Below are positions 1 to 7,228 of a stretch of 8,087 nucleotides of DNA, piece after piece. Both the position numbers and the translations under genes were made by a program. How positions within the stretch are numbered: the first letter of the stretch is position 1; each line of letters starts with the position of its first letter. The notes under the pieces were generated by a model that was not told the origin of the DNA, searched no databases, and saw nothing but the letters and a program-made list of their open reading frames with translations. This DNA comes from Candidatus Latescibacteria bacterium 4484_7 (GTDB lineage Bacteria; Krumholzibacteriota; Krumholzibacteriia; Krumholzibacteriales; Krumholzibacteriaceae): NCBI GenBank assembly GCA_002085285.1, contig NATK01000060.1, forward strand, positions 1 to 8,087, in the 5' to 3' direction.

Positions 1-9
1 ATTGAATCG

Positions 10-26
10 AGAATGTATCACATTCT
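10..26. repeat. AT-rich inverted repeat, 7-bp arms, after the last gene
   Basis: AGAATGT (10-16) and ACATTCT (20-26) are perfect inverted copies around a 3-nt centre. The dyad lies about 60 nt past the stop of the PATAN-TPR gene in an AT-rich stretch. Read on the minus strand, it is not followed by a T-run and its arms are poor in GC, so it is a weak terminator candidate. It could instead be an operator-like site for a gene beyond the left edge. The remaining sequence at 27-84 shows nothing further that I can support. Confidence 0.4.
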
Positions 27-84
27 ATAAGTTAACAACCCTATTAGAACTTTTAAGAATTTTTCAGTGAGGATAATGACAAGA

Positions 85-1212
85 CTAATATTCCTCCAGC
101 ACCTTTTCCCATTTTCGGGCGATGGCGATCCTTCGGCTGACGAGTCCCACGAGCTTCGGATTCTTTGCCTTTTCCAGCAGCTCTTCCCATTCGCTGATCG
201 CCCTGGTCACCTCGCCGAGGCGGGCGTGGAGGTAGCCCTTGATGAACATCGCCTTCTGATTGTCCGGTCTTATCTGTCTGGCCTTGTCGAGGTAAATAAG
301 GGCTTCGCTCAGACGGTCGAGCTTGTAGTAGATCTCGCCGAGCATCCTCAATGCCTCGAAACACTCGGGCTCGATCTTCAAGGCTTTCTCGTACTGGGCC
401 GCCGCCTTCTCGAGGTTGAGCTTTTCGTAGAAATCCTTGGCGCTTTTGAGAAGCTCGTCCACCCTCTCTTCTTTGCCGGACTCGTCTTCTTTGCCGACGC
501 TTTCTTCCACAGGCTCTATCACGCCCATCACAACGAGACCGTATATCAGCTTGCTCGTCGTGAACAGGTCTCCTCCGACGGCGTCGTTCACCTCTTTGAC
601 CGACCGATTGCCGTCGATGAGTGATAGGATCTCCCACTCGCGGGGCTTCAGGTTGAGCCGCTTTTCCGTCTCGCTCTCCGAGCAGAGCCTGAAAACGGCA
701 TGCGCCGAACCAACCTTGCTCTTTATATTGGACCATTCGTCTATCCTGCGAGCACCTTCGAGAATGAGATTCTCCGTGTTGAGCGGGATGACGATCTCCT
801 TTCTCTCATCCACATCTTCCTCAATGAAGCGGCAGTCCCCTTCCTCCCACTTCAATATTTCATAGATGTTCTCCTTTATGCGCGAGGAGATGAAGTTTTC
901 GATGTGGGTCCTCGGTGCGACCCCTTCACCCTCGAGGCAGTCGAGGAGCCGGCTGTACTTGCGAGTTACTTTCTCGAAGCGCGCAGCGAAGCGGTCGTCT
1001 ATGACGCCCCATTCGAGTAGAACAGACTCGGTCGTCTTCGGGAGTTTATCGTGTATCACGGCAAAGCAGATGTCTCCGTTGCGGAAAACGACGTGCGCCT
1101 CCTTCGCTTCGGGGCCGTCCGTGATGATCAGGCGCCCCGTCTTCTTGTTGAGGTTGAGGACCTGAAGAAGGTCGAACAGCGCAAGATCCGTCAGCGAAGA
1201 TTGTATCGTCAT
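85..1212 (-). CDS. DUF4388/PATAN domain - winged helix-like - TPR protein
   Basis: This 375-residue protein is probably cytoplasmic. Residues about 4-155 match the DUF4388 (PATAN) pattern: SLTDLALFDLLQVLNLNKKTGRLII, then FRNGDICFA, a middle helical part, and YEILKWEEGDCRF. Residues about 185-236 look like the winged-helix segment often found after it (LKPREWEILSLIDGNRSVKEV, then KLIYGLVVMGVIEP). Residues about 252-351 form three TPR units (FYEKLNLEKAAAQYEKALKIEPE, LGEIYYKLDRLSEALIYLDKARQIRPD, and a third). PATAN domains are best known from cyanobacterial PATAN-CheY phototaxis regulators; here the receiver is a separate gene in the operon. Start: the ATG at 1212 overlaps the upstream stop by 4 nt (ATGA) and has GGAGGT 8 nt before it. 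Its biochemical role is unknown. A link to CheY output or to motility machinery is inference from position only. Confidence 0.88.
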   Translation of the reverse strand: MTIQSSLTDLALFDLLQVLNLNKKTGRLIITDGPEAKEAHVVFRNGDICFAVIHDKLPKTTESVLLEWGVIDDRFAARFEKVTRKYSRLLDCLEGEGVAPRTHIENFISSRIKENIYEILKWEEGDCRFIEEDVDERKEIVIPLNTENLILEGARRIDEWSNIKSKVGSAHAVFRLCSESETEKRLNLKPREWEILSLIDGNRSVKEVNDAVGGDLFTTSKLIYGLVVMGVIEPVEESVGKEDESGKEERVDELLKSAKDFYEKLNLEKAAAQYEKALKIEPECFEALRMLGEIYYKLDRLSEALIYLDKARQIRPDNQKAMFIKGYLHARLGEVTRAISEWEELLEKAKNPKLVGLVSRRIAIARKWEKVLEEY

Positions 1213-3290
1213 TTCGCCCCACCTCCCTTGCCGTCATCCTCGGTGAGCGCCGATACGAGCGAATCGATCTCCGACTCCGTCTCATCGCTCACAGTCCCGT
1301 CACCCGCCGATGATTGCTTTTTCGCCGAGACACGCACGCTTTTTCGGTGCCTTTTGCTGCCTTTTGCGCCTCTCTTACCCTTTGAAGCTTTGCTCGTCTG
1401 GGCGTCTTCTTTGCTTGCAGAGACTCCATCTCCGCCGGATCTGCTGTCCCGGGCGATTTCAACGCTTGTGGAACCGCTATTCTCCGCAGTCCCGCCCTTC
1501 ATACCGTCATCCTTCATGCCATCATCCGACCCGGCACCTTGCACTCGATCTGCCTCATCCGACCTGCCCCGAGCTCCCCCGCCCGCACCATCATCCGCAC
1601 TGTTCTCTTCCTTTGCCCTCTTTATCTCGTTGTCCACGAACGATACGAGAGAATCCTTTATCTTGTCGAACCTTCTCGCGATACCGCTCTGCAAAAGCTC
1701 TATCAGAGCATCGTCCGGCTCAACACTCACAGCCGAATCGACCCTCGCATCGATCTGCCTGTCACGCTCGCCCGTCGCCACGAAGAACGAAAACCCTCCG
1801 TACCGCTTGCTTATCTTCGACGCCTCGACTATGGCCTCTATGGCCTCGTTGAAGTTGTCCTCTCTCAGGAATATCAACCCCTTGAGATAGATTGCATCGC
1901 TGTGTTTGCGGTCCAGTGCAAGTGCGCTCTCGAGGTCGAAGAGGGCGAGCGTAAGGCGATTCATCTTGAAGTGCAGGAGGGCCCGTTTCTCGTAGAGCAG
2001 CGCGCTCTTGCCCATGAACGCCTCGAGTCGCTGGATTAGATTTTCCGCCATCATATAGTCTTCCTTTAGGAGATTACACGTCAGAAAATTGTAGTTCAAT
2101 TCCATATGGTAGAGCTTCAGGTTGAGCCCCTTCTTGAACATCCGCTCGGCATTCTCTTTGAGCCCAACCTGATACAGCAGCACACCGATATTATTCAGAG
2201 TGTCGGCGTCGATCGAGTTCAAACGGTACGATTGGAGATAACAGATCGCAGCCCTGTAATATTCTTCCTTCATGTGGTTCACGCATCCAAGAAACCTGAA
2301 GGCATCTGCACTGTCGGCATTCTCCTCCAGCGCCTTGAGGAACGAAAGCTCAGCCTTTGCGTTATCGCCCTGCAGCATGTGGACCTTGCCTATCTCGACA
2401 TAGACGCGGTCTTTCTCCACCATGTCCTGAAGAGCCTTTCCGAACTCCTTTAGAGCCTCCTTGAAAAAACCTCTCTCCCTGTAGGCCGCGCCGAGTGTAA
2501 ACGAAGTGCTCTCTATGCTCGCTGTCTCCTTGGCCATAGAGGAGGTGTCACCGGCGCTTTCTTCCGCATCGCCGTAAAGGGAAAGTGCGAGGTTCGCCTC
2601 GGTGTTCTGAAACGACGGGTTGAGCTTCGAGGCGATCCGGCTTTCCTCCAGCGCCTCCTGAAGCTGGCCGTTATCGCCGTATGCGAAGGACAGGAGAAAA
2701 TGGCTGCGCCAGTAATCGGCATCGAGCTTTATCGCCTTTCTGAGCTCGGCGATCGCCTCGTCGGTGCGCCCGATGTTGTAGAAGATCTCGCCGAGGTCGG
2801 TGTGAAAAACCGCTGATTTGCCCACATCCTCGGAAACGGCTTGATAATGCTCCAATGCCTGCTGGTAGAGGCCCTGCGACTTGAGCACGTTGCCGAGGTG
2901 GAGCCTCGCCATCACGTGATTTGGATTTTTAGCGACAACCTCGCCGAGCACGCGCGCCGCCTCGTCGAGCCTTCCCATATTCTGGTAGCTCACCCCGAGA
3001 CGCAGCGAGAGCTCGAGATTCCTGGGGTCGCGCTCCACCTCCGCCTTCCACCTCGTCACATCGGGATCTTCGATATCCGTAGTGGCAAACAGATACTGGA
3101 GATTCTCTCTTGCAAGGTCGAATCGCTGATCGAGCTTTATCGCTTCCTTGAACTGTGCGATCGCCTCCTCGTACATCCCCTTCTTGTAGTAGAGAACGCC
3201 GAGGTTGTTCAGGGCACCCGGATCGTTGCGATCGACCCGCCTGGTAAAGCTCAAAAGCACCTTCTTTTCGCTTTCGCTCAACTCAACCAT
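1209..3290 (-). CDS. Large TPR-repeat protein with disordered polyampholyte tail
   Basis: This 693-residue protein has no assigned function. TPR proteins are scaffolds for protein-protein contacts. I count about eleven to twelve TPR units, in two blocks: one at about 24-57 and 92-227, and one at about 263-497, separated by a Ser/Glu/Thr-rich insert at about 228-262. Typical units are ALNNLGVLYYKKGMYEEAI and LGVSYQNMGRLDEAARVL. An amphipathic helix-rich stretch follows (about 520-560). The tail (about 561-693) is low complexity: an acidic Gly/Ser part, a strongly basic part (about 634-658, GKRGAKGSKRHRK), then an acidic end with EIDSLVSAL. No signal peptide or transmembrane segment is seen, so it is probably cytoplasmic. 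The ATG at 3290 has only a weak AAAGG 6 nt upstream. An in-frame stop a few codons upstream limits earlier starts. It is 57 nt after cheY and overlaps the next gene by 4 nt, implying a shared role with it and with the Che proteins. Confidence 0.88.
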   Translation of the reverse strand: MVELSESEKKVLLSFTRRVDRNDPGALNNLGVLYYKKGMYEEAIAQFKEAIKLDQRFDLARENLQYLFATTDIEDPDVTRWKAEVERDPRNLELSLRLGVSYQNMGRLDEAARVLGEVVAKNPNHVMARLHLGNVLKSQGLYQQALEHYQAVSEDVGKSAVFHTDLGEIFYNIGRTDEAIAELRKAIKLDADYWRSHFLLSFAYGDNGQLQEALEESRIASKLNPSFQNTEANLALSLYGDAEESAGDTSSMAKETASIESTSFTLGAAYRERGFFKEALKEFGKALQDMVEKDRVYVEIGKVHMLQGDNAKAELSFLKALEENADSADAFRFLGCVNHMKEEYYRAAICYLQSYRLNSIDADTLNNIGVLLYQVGLKENAERMFKKGLNLKLYHMELNYNFLTCNLLKEDYMMAENLIQRLEAFMGKSALLYEKRALLHFKMNRLTLALFDLESALALDRKHSDAIYLKGLIFLREDNFNEAIEAIVEASKISKRYGGFSFFVATGERDRQIDARVDSAVSVEPDDALIELLQSGIARRFDKIKDSLVSFVDNEIKRAKEENSADDGAGGGARGRSDEADRVQGAGSDDGMKDDGMKGGTAENSGSTSVEIARDSRSGGDGVSASKEDAQTSKASKGKRGAKGSKRHRKSVRVSAKKQSSAGDGTVSDETESEIDSLVSALTEDDGKGGGAK
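1221..1226 (-). promoter_or_regulatory. Strong ribosome binding site for the PATAN-TPR gene
   Basis: GGAGGT lies 8 nt before the ATG at 1212, inside the final glycine codons of the upstream TPR gene. It supports an efficient, possibly coupled, start at the ATGA junction. Confidence 0.8.
1498..1527 (-). repeat. Tandem 15-bp repeat, two copies, in the TPR protein tail
   Basis: On the plus strand, 1498-1512 and 1513-1527 are adjacent 15-mers that agree at 13 of 15 positions. They encode two consecutive Asp-Asp-Gly-Met-Lys units in the disordered tail. The two mismatches (A/G and G/A) are both in third codon positions, so the peptide is unchanged. It looks like a small in-frame duplication. Confidence 0.8.
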
Positions 3291-3347
3291 AGGTCGCCTT
3301 TCGTTCCATGCTCAAGCCATCACTAAAAAAGGGCATTGCGCACGAGG

Positions 3348-3725
3348 TTATACGGAAATGTTCCTGTTCAGCACCTTATTGACGACCTCTACAACCCTCG
3401 AAGGGTTGAAAGGCTTTATGAGAAAGTCCTTCGCTCCGGCGCTTATCGCCTCCTGAACAAGCGCCTGCTGACCGAGGGCGCTGCACATGACGATCCTCGC
3501 CTGCGAATCCATCTCGATGATTTCCTTCACCGCATCGATGCCGTTCATCTCTGGCATTATGATGTCCATCGTAACGAGGTCAGGGGTAAGCTCTCTGTAG
3601 AGCTTGATCGCCGCGGCGCCCGTGTCCGCCTCGCCCACGATTTCCATGCCATTCTCCTCGAGAATCTCAGAGATCATCCTTCTCATAAAGATTGCATCGT
3701 CGACTACCAATACTCTCGGTTTCAC
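3348..3725 (-). CDS. cheY: CheY single-domain response regulator
   Basis: This is a stand-alone receiver of 125 residues, the diffusible output of the CheA pathway. All receiver residues are present: acid pair D9/D10 in VVDDA, phosphoacceptor D54 in TMDIIMPEMNG, S82 (the Ser/Thr switch position) and K104 in LIKPF. No DNA-binding or enzymatic output domain follows, so it must act by protein binding. The target could be a flagellar switch, a pilus motor or another partner; none is visible in the window. The start is a GTG at 3725, preceded by AAAGGAG with 7 nt spacing. It follows cheC, its likely phosphatase, by 18 nt. The sequence is closest in style to the CheY of Thermotoga and Gram-positive bacteria (QEAISAGAKDFLIKPF). 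Confidence 0.95.
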   Translation of the reverse strand: MKPRVLVVDDAIFMRRMISEILEENGMEIVGEADTGAAAIKLYRELTPDLVTMDIIMPEMNGIDAVKEIIEMDSQARIVMCSALGQQALVQEAISAGAKDFLIKPFNPSRVVEVVNKVLNRNISV

Positions 3726-3732
3726 TGCTGCA

Positions 3733-3739
3733 CTCCTTT
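3733..3739 (-). promoter_or_regulatory. Ribosome binding site for cheY (GTG start)
   Basis: AAAGGAG lies 7 nt before the GTG at 3725, in the 18-nt gap after cheC. It supports the non-ATG start, which places the first beta strand (PRVLVVDD) directly after the N-terminus, as usual for CheY. Confidence 0.75.
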
Positions 3740-3743
3740 CTGC

Positions 3744-4361
3744 TCAGTCCACTCCTATTGCGTTAAAGATCGTTTCCAGCGATTGAGAGGTGGGCACAAA
3801 GAACAAGAACCCCTTGCACTCGTCCTTATCCAGCGTGAATGCCGTCTCGAGCACCAGCGCATAATCAGACTCGAGACTCAGATCTACGAGTATCGAATCC
3901 ATCACCGCTCCGAGCATGTCGTTCGATATCTGTGGAACGGAATGCATCAGGCTGCGCTTGAGAAACGTAGACAGCGTGTTGAGATAACATCCGCACATTA
4001 TGTTGCCGATCTCCTTTAGAACGGAGAGCGAATATTCGTCCTTGATATTTTCGTCCCGGGGCTTCTTCCCCGTAGCGAGCTCGATAAGTTTCAAAGCCTC
4101 CGGATGGGGGAAAATGAGAAACATCATTCCCTTGAAATCCTCGCTGTATCCCTCTATGTACACGACCGAAACCATCGATTCGGGGCCGTTGAACAGGTTG
4201 TAAATGATCTGTAGAGGGATGACGTCTACATTGGTTATTGAAACATCTATCCTCTTCTTGAGGAGCTCGGAAAGGCCCGTTACGGCGTGAGCCGCACCGA
4301 TGTTGCCGAGCTCTTTGAGGGCGTCAATTCTCAAGTAGGACGGTCTGTTCGGTAGATTCAT
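3744..4361 (-). CDS. cheC: CheC-family CheY-P phosphatase
   Basis: CheC proteins dephosphorylate CheY-P and bind CheD. This 205-residue protein has the duplicated CheC fold with both active-site helices. The first is D13-x3-E17-x2-N20 in DALKELGNIG; the second is S113-x3-E117-x2-N120 in SVLKEIGNIMCG. The second keeps the family proline exactly 22 residues after Asn (P143); in the first, that place is Thr43. Both Glu/Asn pairs survive, so two active sites are expected. The stretch QISNDMLGAV (144-153), with D148, matches the CheC region that contacts CheD in the Thermotoga complex (alignment from memory), and cheD is in the same operon. CheX is the main alternative but has a single active helix. 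The start at 4361 is supported by a strong AAGGAGG 8 nt upstream, inside cheA. cheY follows after 18 nt. Confidence 0.93.
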   Translation of the reverse strand: MNLPNRPSYLRIDALKELGNIGAAHAVTGLSELLKKRIDVSITNVDVIPLQIIYNLFNGPESMVSVVYIEGYSEDFKGMMFLIFPHPEALKLIELATGKKPRDENIKDEYSLSVLKEIGNIMCGCYLNTLSTFLKRSLMHSVPQISNDMLGAVMDSILVDLSLESDYALVLETAFTLDKDECKGFLFFVPTSQSLETIFNAIGVD

Positions 4362-6150
4362 GCTTCAATCCTCCTTCGAACAAGGTGTTCGGCTCCCAGA
4401 TGAAAGCCACCTTTCCATTTCCAAGTATCGTAACGCCTGAAAGCCCTCTCACCCGGCTTATCACGGGCGGCAGAGCCTTTATGACGATATCCTGCTGACC
4501 AATGATTCTATCCACTGCAAGGGCGGCCCTTTTCCTGCCCGTGTCAATGACGATCACCTTCATGTAACGACCATTCTTCAAGGCTGGAGCCAGCCCAAAA
4601 AGTCCCTCCGGTGTATATAGAGGCAGAACTCCCCCCGGCATGTGAAGAACCTCTTCGGCTCCTATGCGATTCGAGCTTGCAAGCTCCACCCTCGTAGTTT
4701 CCCTGACATACTCTATTGGTATTGCGTGGATATCCTTTCCCACGGGGAAGAGAAGTGCCTTTACGATGGAAAGGTTCACAGGCATCTCCATAGAGACGGT
4801 CGTCCCGTGACCTTTCCGGCTGCCCAGGCGGATCGTCCCTCCGAACGACTCGATCGTTTTCTTCACCACGTTCATTCCGATCCCGCGGCCCGAGATCTCG
4901 TCGACCGCATCTGCCGTACTGAAACCGGGCAGCGCCAAAACATCCCAGAGCCTCTCAGGCGTGAGCTGAGAGACGTCTCCCACGTCCACGCCCTTCTTTC
5001 TGCACTCCGACAGCACCTCATCAATATCGACACCCTTCCCGTCGTCAGTGACCTCGATAACGATGTTGTTCCGTTCCCTCTTTGCGCTGAGCACGATTCG
5101 TCCCTCACCGGGCTTTCCCGCTGCAGCGCGTTCCCCGGGAGCCTCGATGCCATGGTCGATTGCGTTTCTAATGAGGTGCACGATCGGATCTACCATCCTC
5201 TCCAGAAGCATTCGATCGATGCCTATCTCGGCGCCCTGAATCTCGAAGGCGATCTCCTTGCCCCTCTTTGCCGCCAGATCCCTTACCATCCTCTTGAACC
5301 GCTGAAATACGTGCCCTACCGGTATGAGCCTCGCCTCCATCACCTCTTTCTGAATCTCCGATACGAGTCTGCCGCTCGCCCTGATCTCGTCTTTGAGCTG
5401 TTTTGAGCCTGTTTCTTCTACGAGGCTCCCGAGTTTGATCCGGTTTATGATCAGTTCGCCAACGAGGTCCATGATCCTGTCGAGCCTCTTGAGATCGACC
5501 TTCGTTGTCTTGATCTGCCTGTTTATCCCCTTTATTTCATTCTCGATGAACACCTTGTCTATACTGGCTCCCACCTCTTCAAGCGCCTTGGTCACATGCT
5601 CGCTCTCGAGAATCGATCGGATCCTGTCATCTGTATGAACTTCGGAACTGTCTGGCTGACCGATGTTGTCCGTCGAGCCTGCGTTACCTGCCGCTTTGGG
5701 GTTTTCCTCTGAACTGACGCTCTCTGGCGGACCTTGATCTTCCGCAAGGCCTCCGCTCTCGATACCCGCAGAGAGTCCCTTCGCCACGTCGAGCACCTTC
5801 TTCAGGGCATCGGCTCTGCCGGAATCCGGTTTATCCTGCCCAGCAGAGTGAACGAGTATCTTCAGGCTGTCGACGCCATCGAGCAATCGACTTATCTCCT
5901 CTGACAATAGAGTCCTGTCGCTGCTCCTTATCGAATCGAGCGCACTCTCGAGGGCATGACTCGCCTCAACGACATTCTCGTAACCCATCGCACCCGATAT
6001 TCCCTTTAGGTTATGTGCAGCACGGAAGAGCCCGTTGAGCTCGACCGACGGCTCATCGCTCGCCTCGAGCTCTATCAGACCCTGCTCGAGAGCCTGTAGA
6101 ATCTCTTCGGCTTCGCTTTCGTAAAGTGCCCTATAGTCATCAATGTTCAT
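4324..6150 (-). CDS. cheA: CheA chemosensory histidine kinase, no evident P2 domain
   Basis: CheA autophosphorylates on a histidine and passes the phosphate to CheY and CheB, in complex with CheW and receptors. The 608-residue product shows P1 (about 1-105) with H46 in AAHNLKGISGAMGY, and a linker (about 106-213) rich in Gly, Ser, Pro and acidic residues that ends in a helical stretch. P3 dimerisation helices follow (about 214-275, VDLKRLDRIMDLVGELII). P4 is the ATPase: N box HLIRNAIDHGIE at 325-336, G1 DDGKG at 369-373, F box ALPGFST at 406-412, G2 GRGIGMN at 421-427. P5, the CheW-like domain, is about 460-608. No recognisable P2 (CheY/CheB docking) domain is present, so it is somewhat shorter than typical CheA. 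The G2 box has Asn427 where Asp is usual. I chose the ATG at 6150, with GGAGAG 5 nt upstream, over a TTG at 6177. It overlaps cheB by 11 nt and cheC by 38 nt. Confidence 0.96.
   Translation of the reverse strand: MNIDDYRALYESEAEEILQALEQGLIELEASDEPSVELNGLFRAAHNLKGISGAMGYENVVEASHALESALDSIRSSDRTLLSEEISRLLDGVDSLKILVHSAGQDKPDSGRADALKKVLDVAKGLSAGIESGGLAEDQGPPESVSSEENPKAAGNAGSTDNIGQPDSSEVHTDDRIRSILESEHVTKALEEVGASIDKVFIENEIKGINRQIKTTKVDLKRLDRIMDLVGELIINRIKLGSLVEETGSKQLKDEIRASGRLVSEIQKEVMEARLIPVGHVFQRFKRMVRDLAAKRGKEIAFEIQGAEIGIDRMLLERMVDPIVHLIRNAIDHGIEAPGERAAAGKPGEGRIVLSAKRERNNIVIEVTDDGKGVDIDEVLSECRKKGVDVGDVSQLTPERLWDVLALPGFSTADAVDEISGRGIGMNVVKKTIESFGGTIRLGSRKGHGTTVSMEMPVNLSIVKALLFPVGKDIHAIPIEYVRETTRVELASSNRIGAEEVLHMPGGVLPLYTPEGLFGLAPALKNGRYMKVIVIDTGRKRAALAVDRIIGQQDIVIKALPPVISRVRGLSGVTILGNGKVAFIWEPNTLFEGGLKHESTEQTVLLEN
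4370..4376 (-). promoter_or_regulatory. Strong ribosome binding site for cheC inside cheA
   Basis: AAGGAGG lies 8 nt before the cheC ATG. It sits within the codons for the Glu-Gly-Gly near the end of CheA, and so fixes the cheC start and the 38-nt overlap of the two genes. Confidence 0.85.
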
Positions 6151-7228
6151 CGACACTCTCCACGGTCGCCGGTTCAACGACTAACTTCTCTATCTCGTCT
6201 GCGATACGACCTATCGGAACGATCGCATCGGACACTCCTTCACGCGCCACCGCCCCGGGCATCCCATATACCACACTCGTAGATTCATCCTGCGATATAA
6301 CAACGCCGCCGGCCCTTTTTATCGCAATGGATCCGGCAAGCCCGTCGGTGCCCATTCCCGTGAGCACGACACCGATCACCCTGTTACCCAACACCCTCGC
6401 CGCCGAAGAAAAAGCAAAGTCTATCGACGGACTCGACGACCTCGTCGTTTCATTCTTCGGGAGCAAAACCACGATCGGCGTCCCGATTCTCTCCTCGACA
6501 AAGATGTGCATCCCCCCGGGAGCAACGAGCGCCTTGCCCGCTTCGATCACATTTTCCTGAACCGCTTCGGCAATATCGAAACGCGACCTGTCATCGAGCC
6601 TTTCGGCAAGGTACCTCGTGAAATTGGGCGGCATGTGCTGGGCTATCAACACTCCGGCGGGGATCGATGGATCGAGCCTCTGCATGATTTCTGCGAGCGC
6701 ATTGGGGCCGCCGGTACTCGCTCCAATGATGACGAGCTTCTTGAGAAAAGTCTCCTTGACCTGCCTCTTCTTCGTCACGAGCGATCGATCAGGCGGAAAA
6801 TAGCGCAGCTTCTTTGCATCCACCGTAGCTGCAACATGAACCTTCCTTATGAGCTCGGCCACGGGGAACGAGGTGCCGGCCTTGCCCTTGGGCACAAAGT
6901 CCACCGCCCCGTACTCGAGGCATTTTATCGTGGTCTCGGCACCTTTGTTCGAGTGGGCGCTCACTATCACAACAGGTGTAGGCCATTCGCCCATAAGATA
7001 CCTCAATGTTTCTATGCCATCCATATGCGGCATCTCGAGATCGAGCGTAATGCAGTCGGGCTTGAGCCCGACGGCTTTCTTCAGCACCTCTCTGCCGTCG
7101 GGTACCGCACCGACCACTTCGATATCCTCCTCCTCCGATAGAGCATCCACAATGATCCTACGCATGAGGGGCGAATCCTCACCTACGAGCACCCTTATCT
7201 TCCTTCTTTCCCTAAAATCGGAGCCCAT
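6140..7228 (-). CDS. cheB: CheB, receiver-regulated receptor methylesterase/deamidase
   Basis: CheB hydrolyses methyl-glutamates on chemoreceptors, activated when CheA phosphorylates its receiver. The 362-residue product has a receiver domain at about 11-128 (acid pair E17/D18, phosphoacceptor D63 in ITLDLEMPHMDG, S90, K114 in FVPK), a linker at about 129-162, and a catalytic domain at about 163-350. The esterase triad is complete: S171 in IGASTGGP, H198 in AQHMPP and D295 in TGMGTDG. I chose the ATG at 7228 over the TTG one codon earlier because GAGGAG (7242-7237) sits 8 nt upstream of it. The ATG overlaps the cheD stop by one base (TGATG), which implies coupled translation. Its end overlaps cheA by 11 nt. 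Length and residues are normal for the family. The cognate methyltransferase cheR is not in the window. Confidence 0.97.
   Translation of the reverse strand: MGSDFRERRKIRVLVGEDSPLMRRIIVDALSEEEDIEVVGAVPDGREVLKKAVGLKPDCITLDLEMPHMDGIETLRYLMGEWPTPVVIVSAHSNKGAETTIKCLEYGAVDFVPKGKAGTSFPVAELIRKVHVAATVDAKKLRYFPPDRSLVTKKRQVKETFLKKLVIIGASTGGPNALAEIMQRLDPSIPAGVLIAQHMPPNFTRYLAERLDDRSRFDIAEAVQENVIEAGKALVAPGGMHIFVEERIGTPIVVLLPKNETTRSSSPSIDFAFSSAARVLGNRVIGVVLTGMGTDGLAGSIAIKRAGGVVISQDESTSVVYGMPGAVAREGVSDAIVPIGRIADEIEKLVVEPATVESVDEH
6156..6161 (-). promoter_or_regulatory. Ribosome binding site for cheA inside cheB
   Basis: GGAGAG lies 5 nt before the ATG at 6150, inside the last codons of cheB. It supports the ATG rather than the TTG 27 nt upstream, which lacks a comparable site and would add nine residues not expected before the P1 helix. 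Confidence 0.7.

Noticed and set aside
2746..2760. GGCGATCGCC palindromes (also a GCGATCGC near 3160), like the cyanobacterial HIP1 repeat
   Set aside because: Too few copies; they fall in Ala-Ile-Ala/Glu-Ala-Ile codons of TPR motifs and are explained by codon use.
3291..3347. T-run (TTTTTT on the minus strand) between cheY and the TPR gene as a terminator
   Set aside because: The sequence before it has only a short TGCGCA self-complement and no stable hairpin.
4642..5406. Long plus-strand open frames, for example 4642-5406, 1051-1890, 3336-4019 and 6506-7141
   Set aside because: They lie antisense to genes with complete catalytic motifs and have compositions typical of shadow frames, with no recognisable domain.
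6151..6177. Longer CheA start at the TTG at 6177
   Set aside because: The added residues (NRRPWRVS) do not fit the P1 helix, and the ATG at 6150 has a well-placed GGAGAG.
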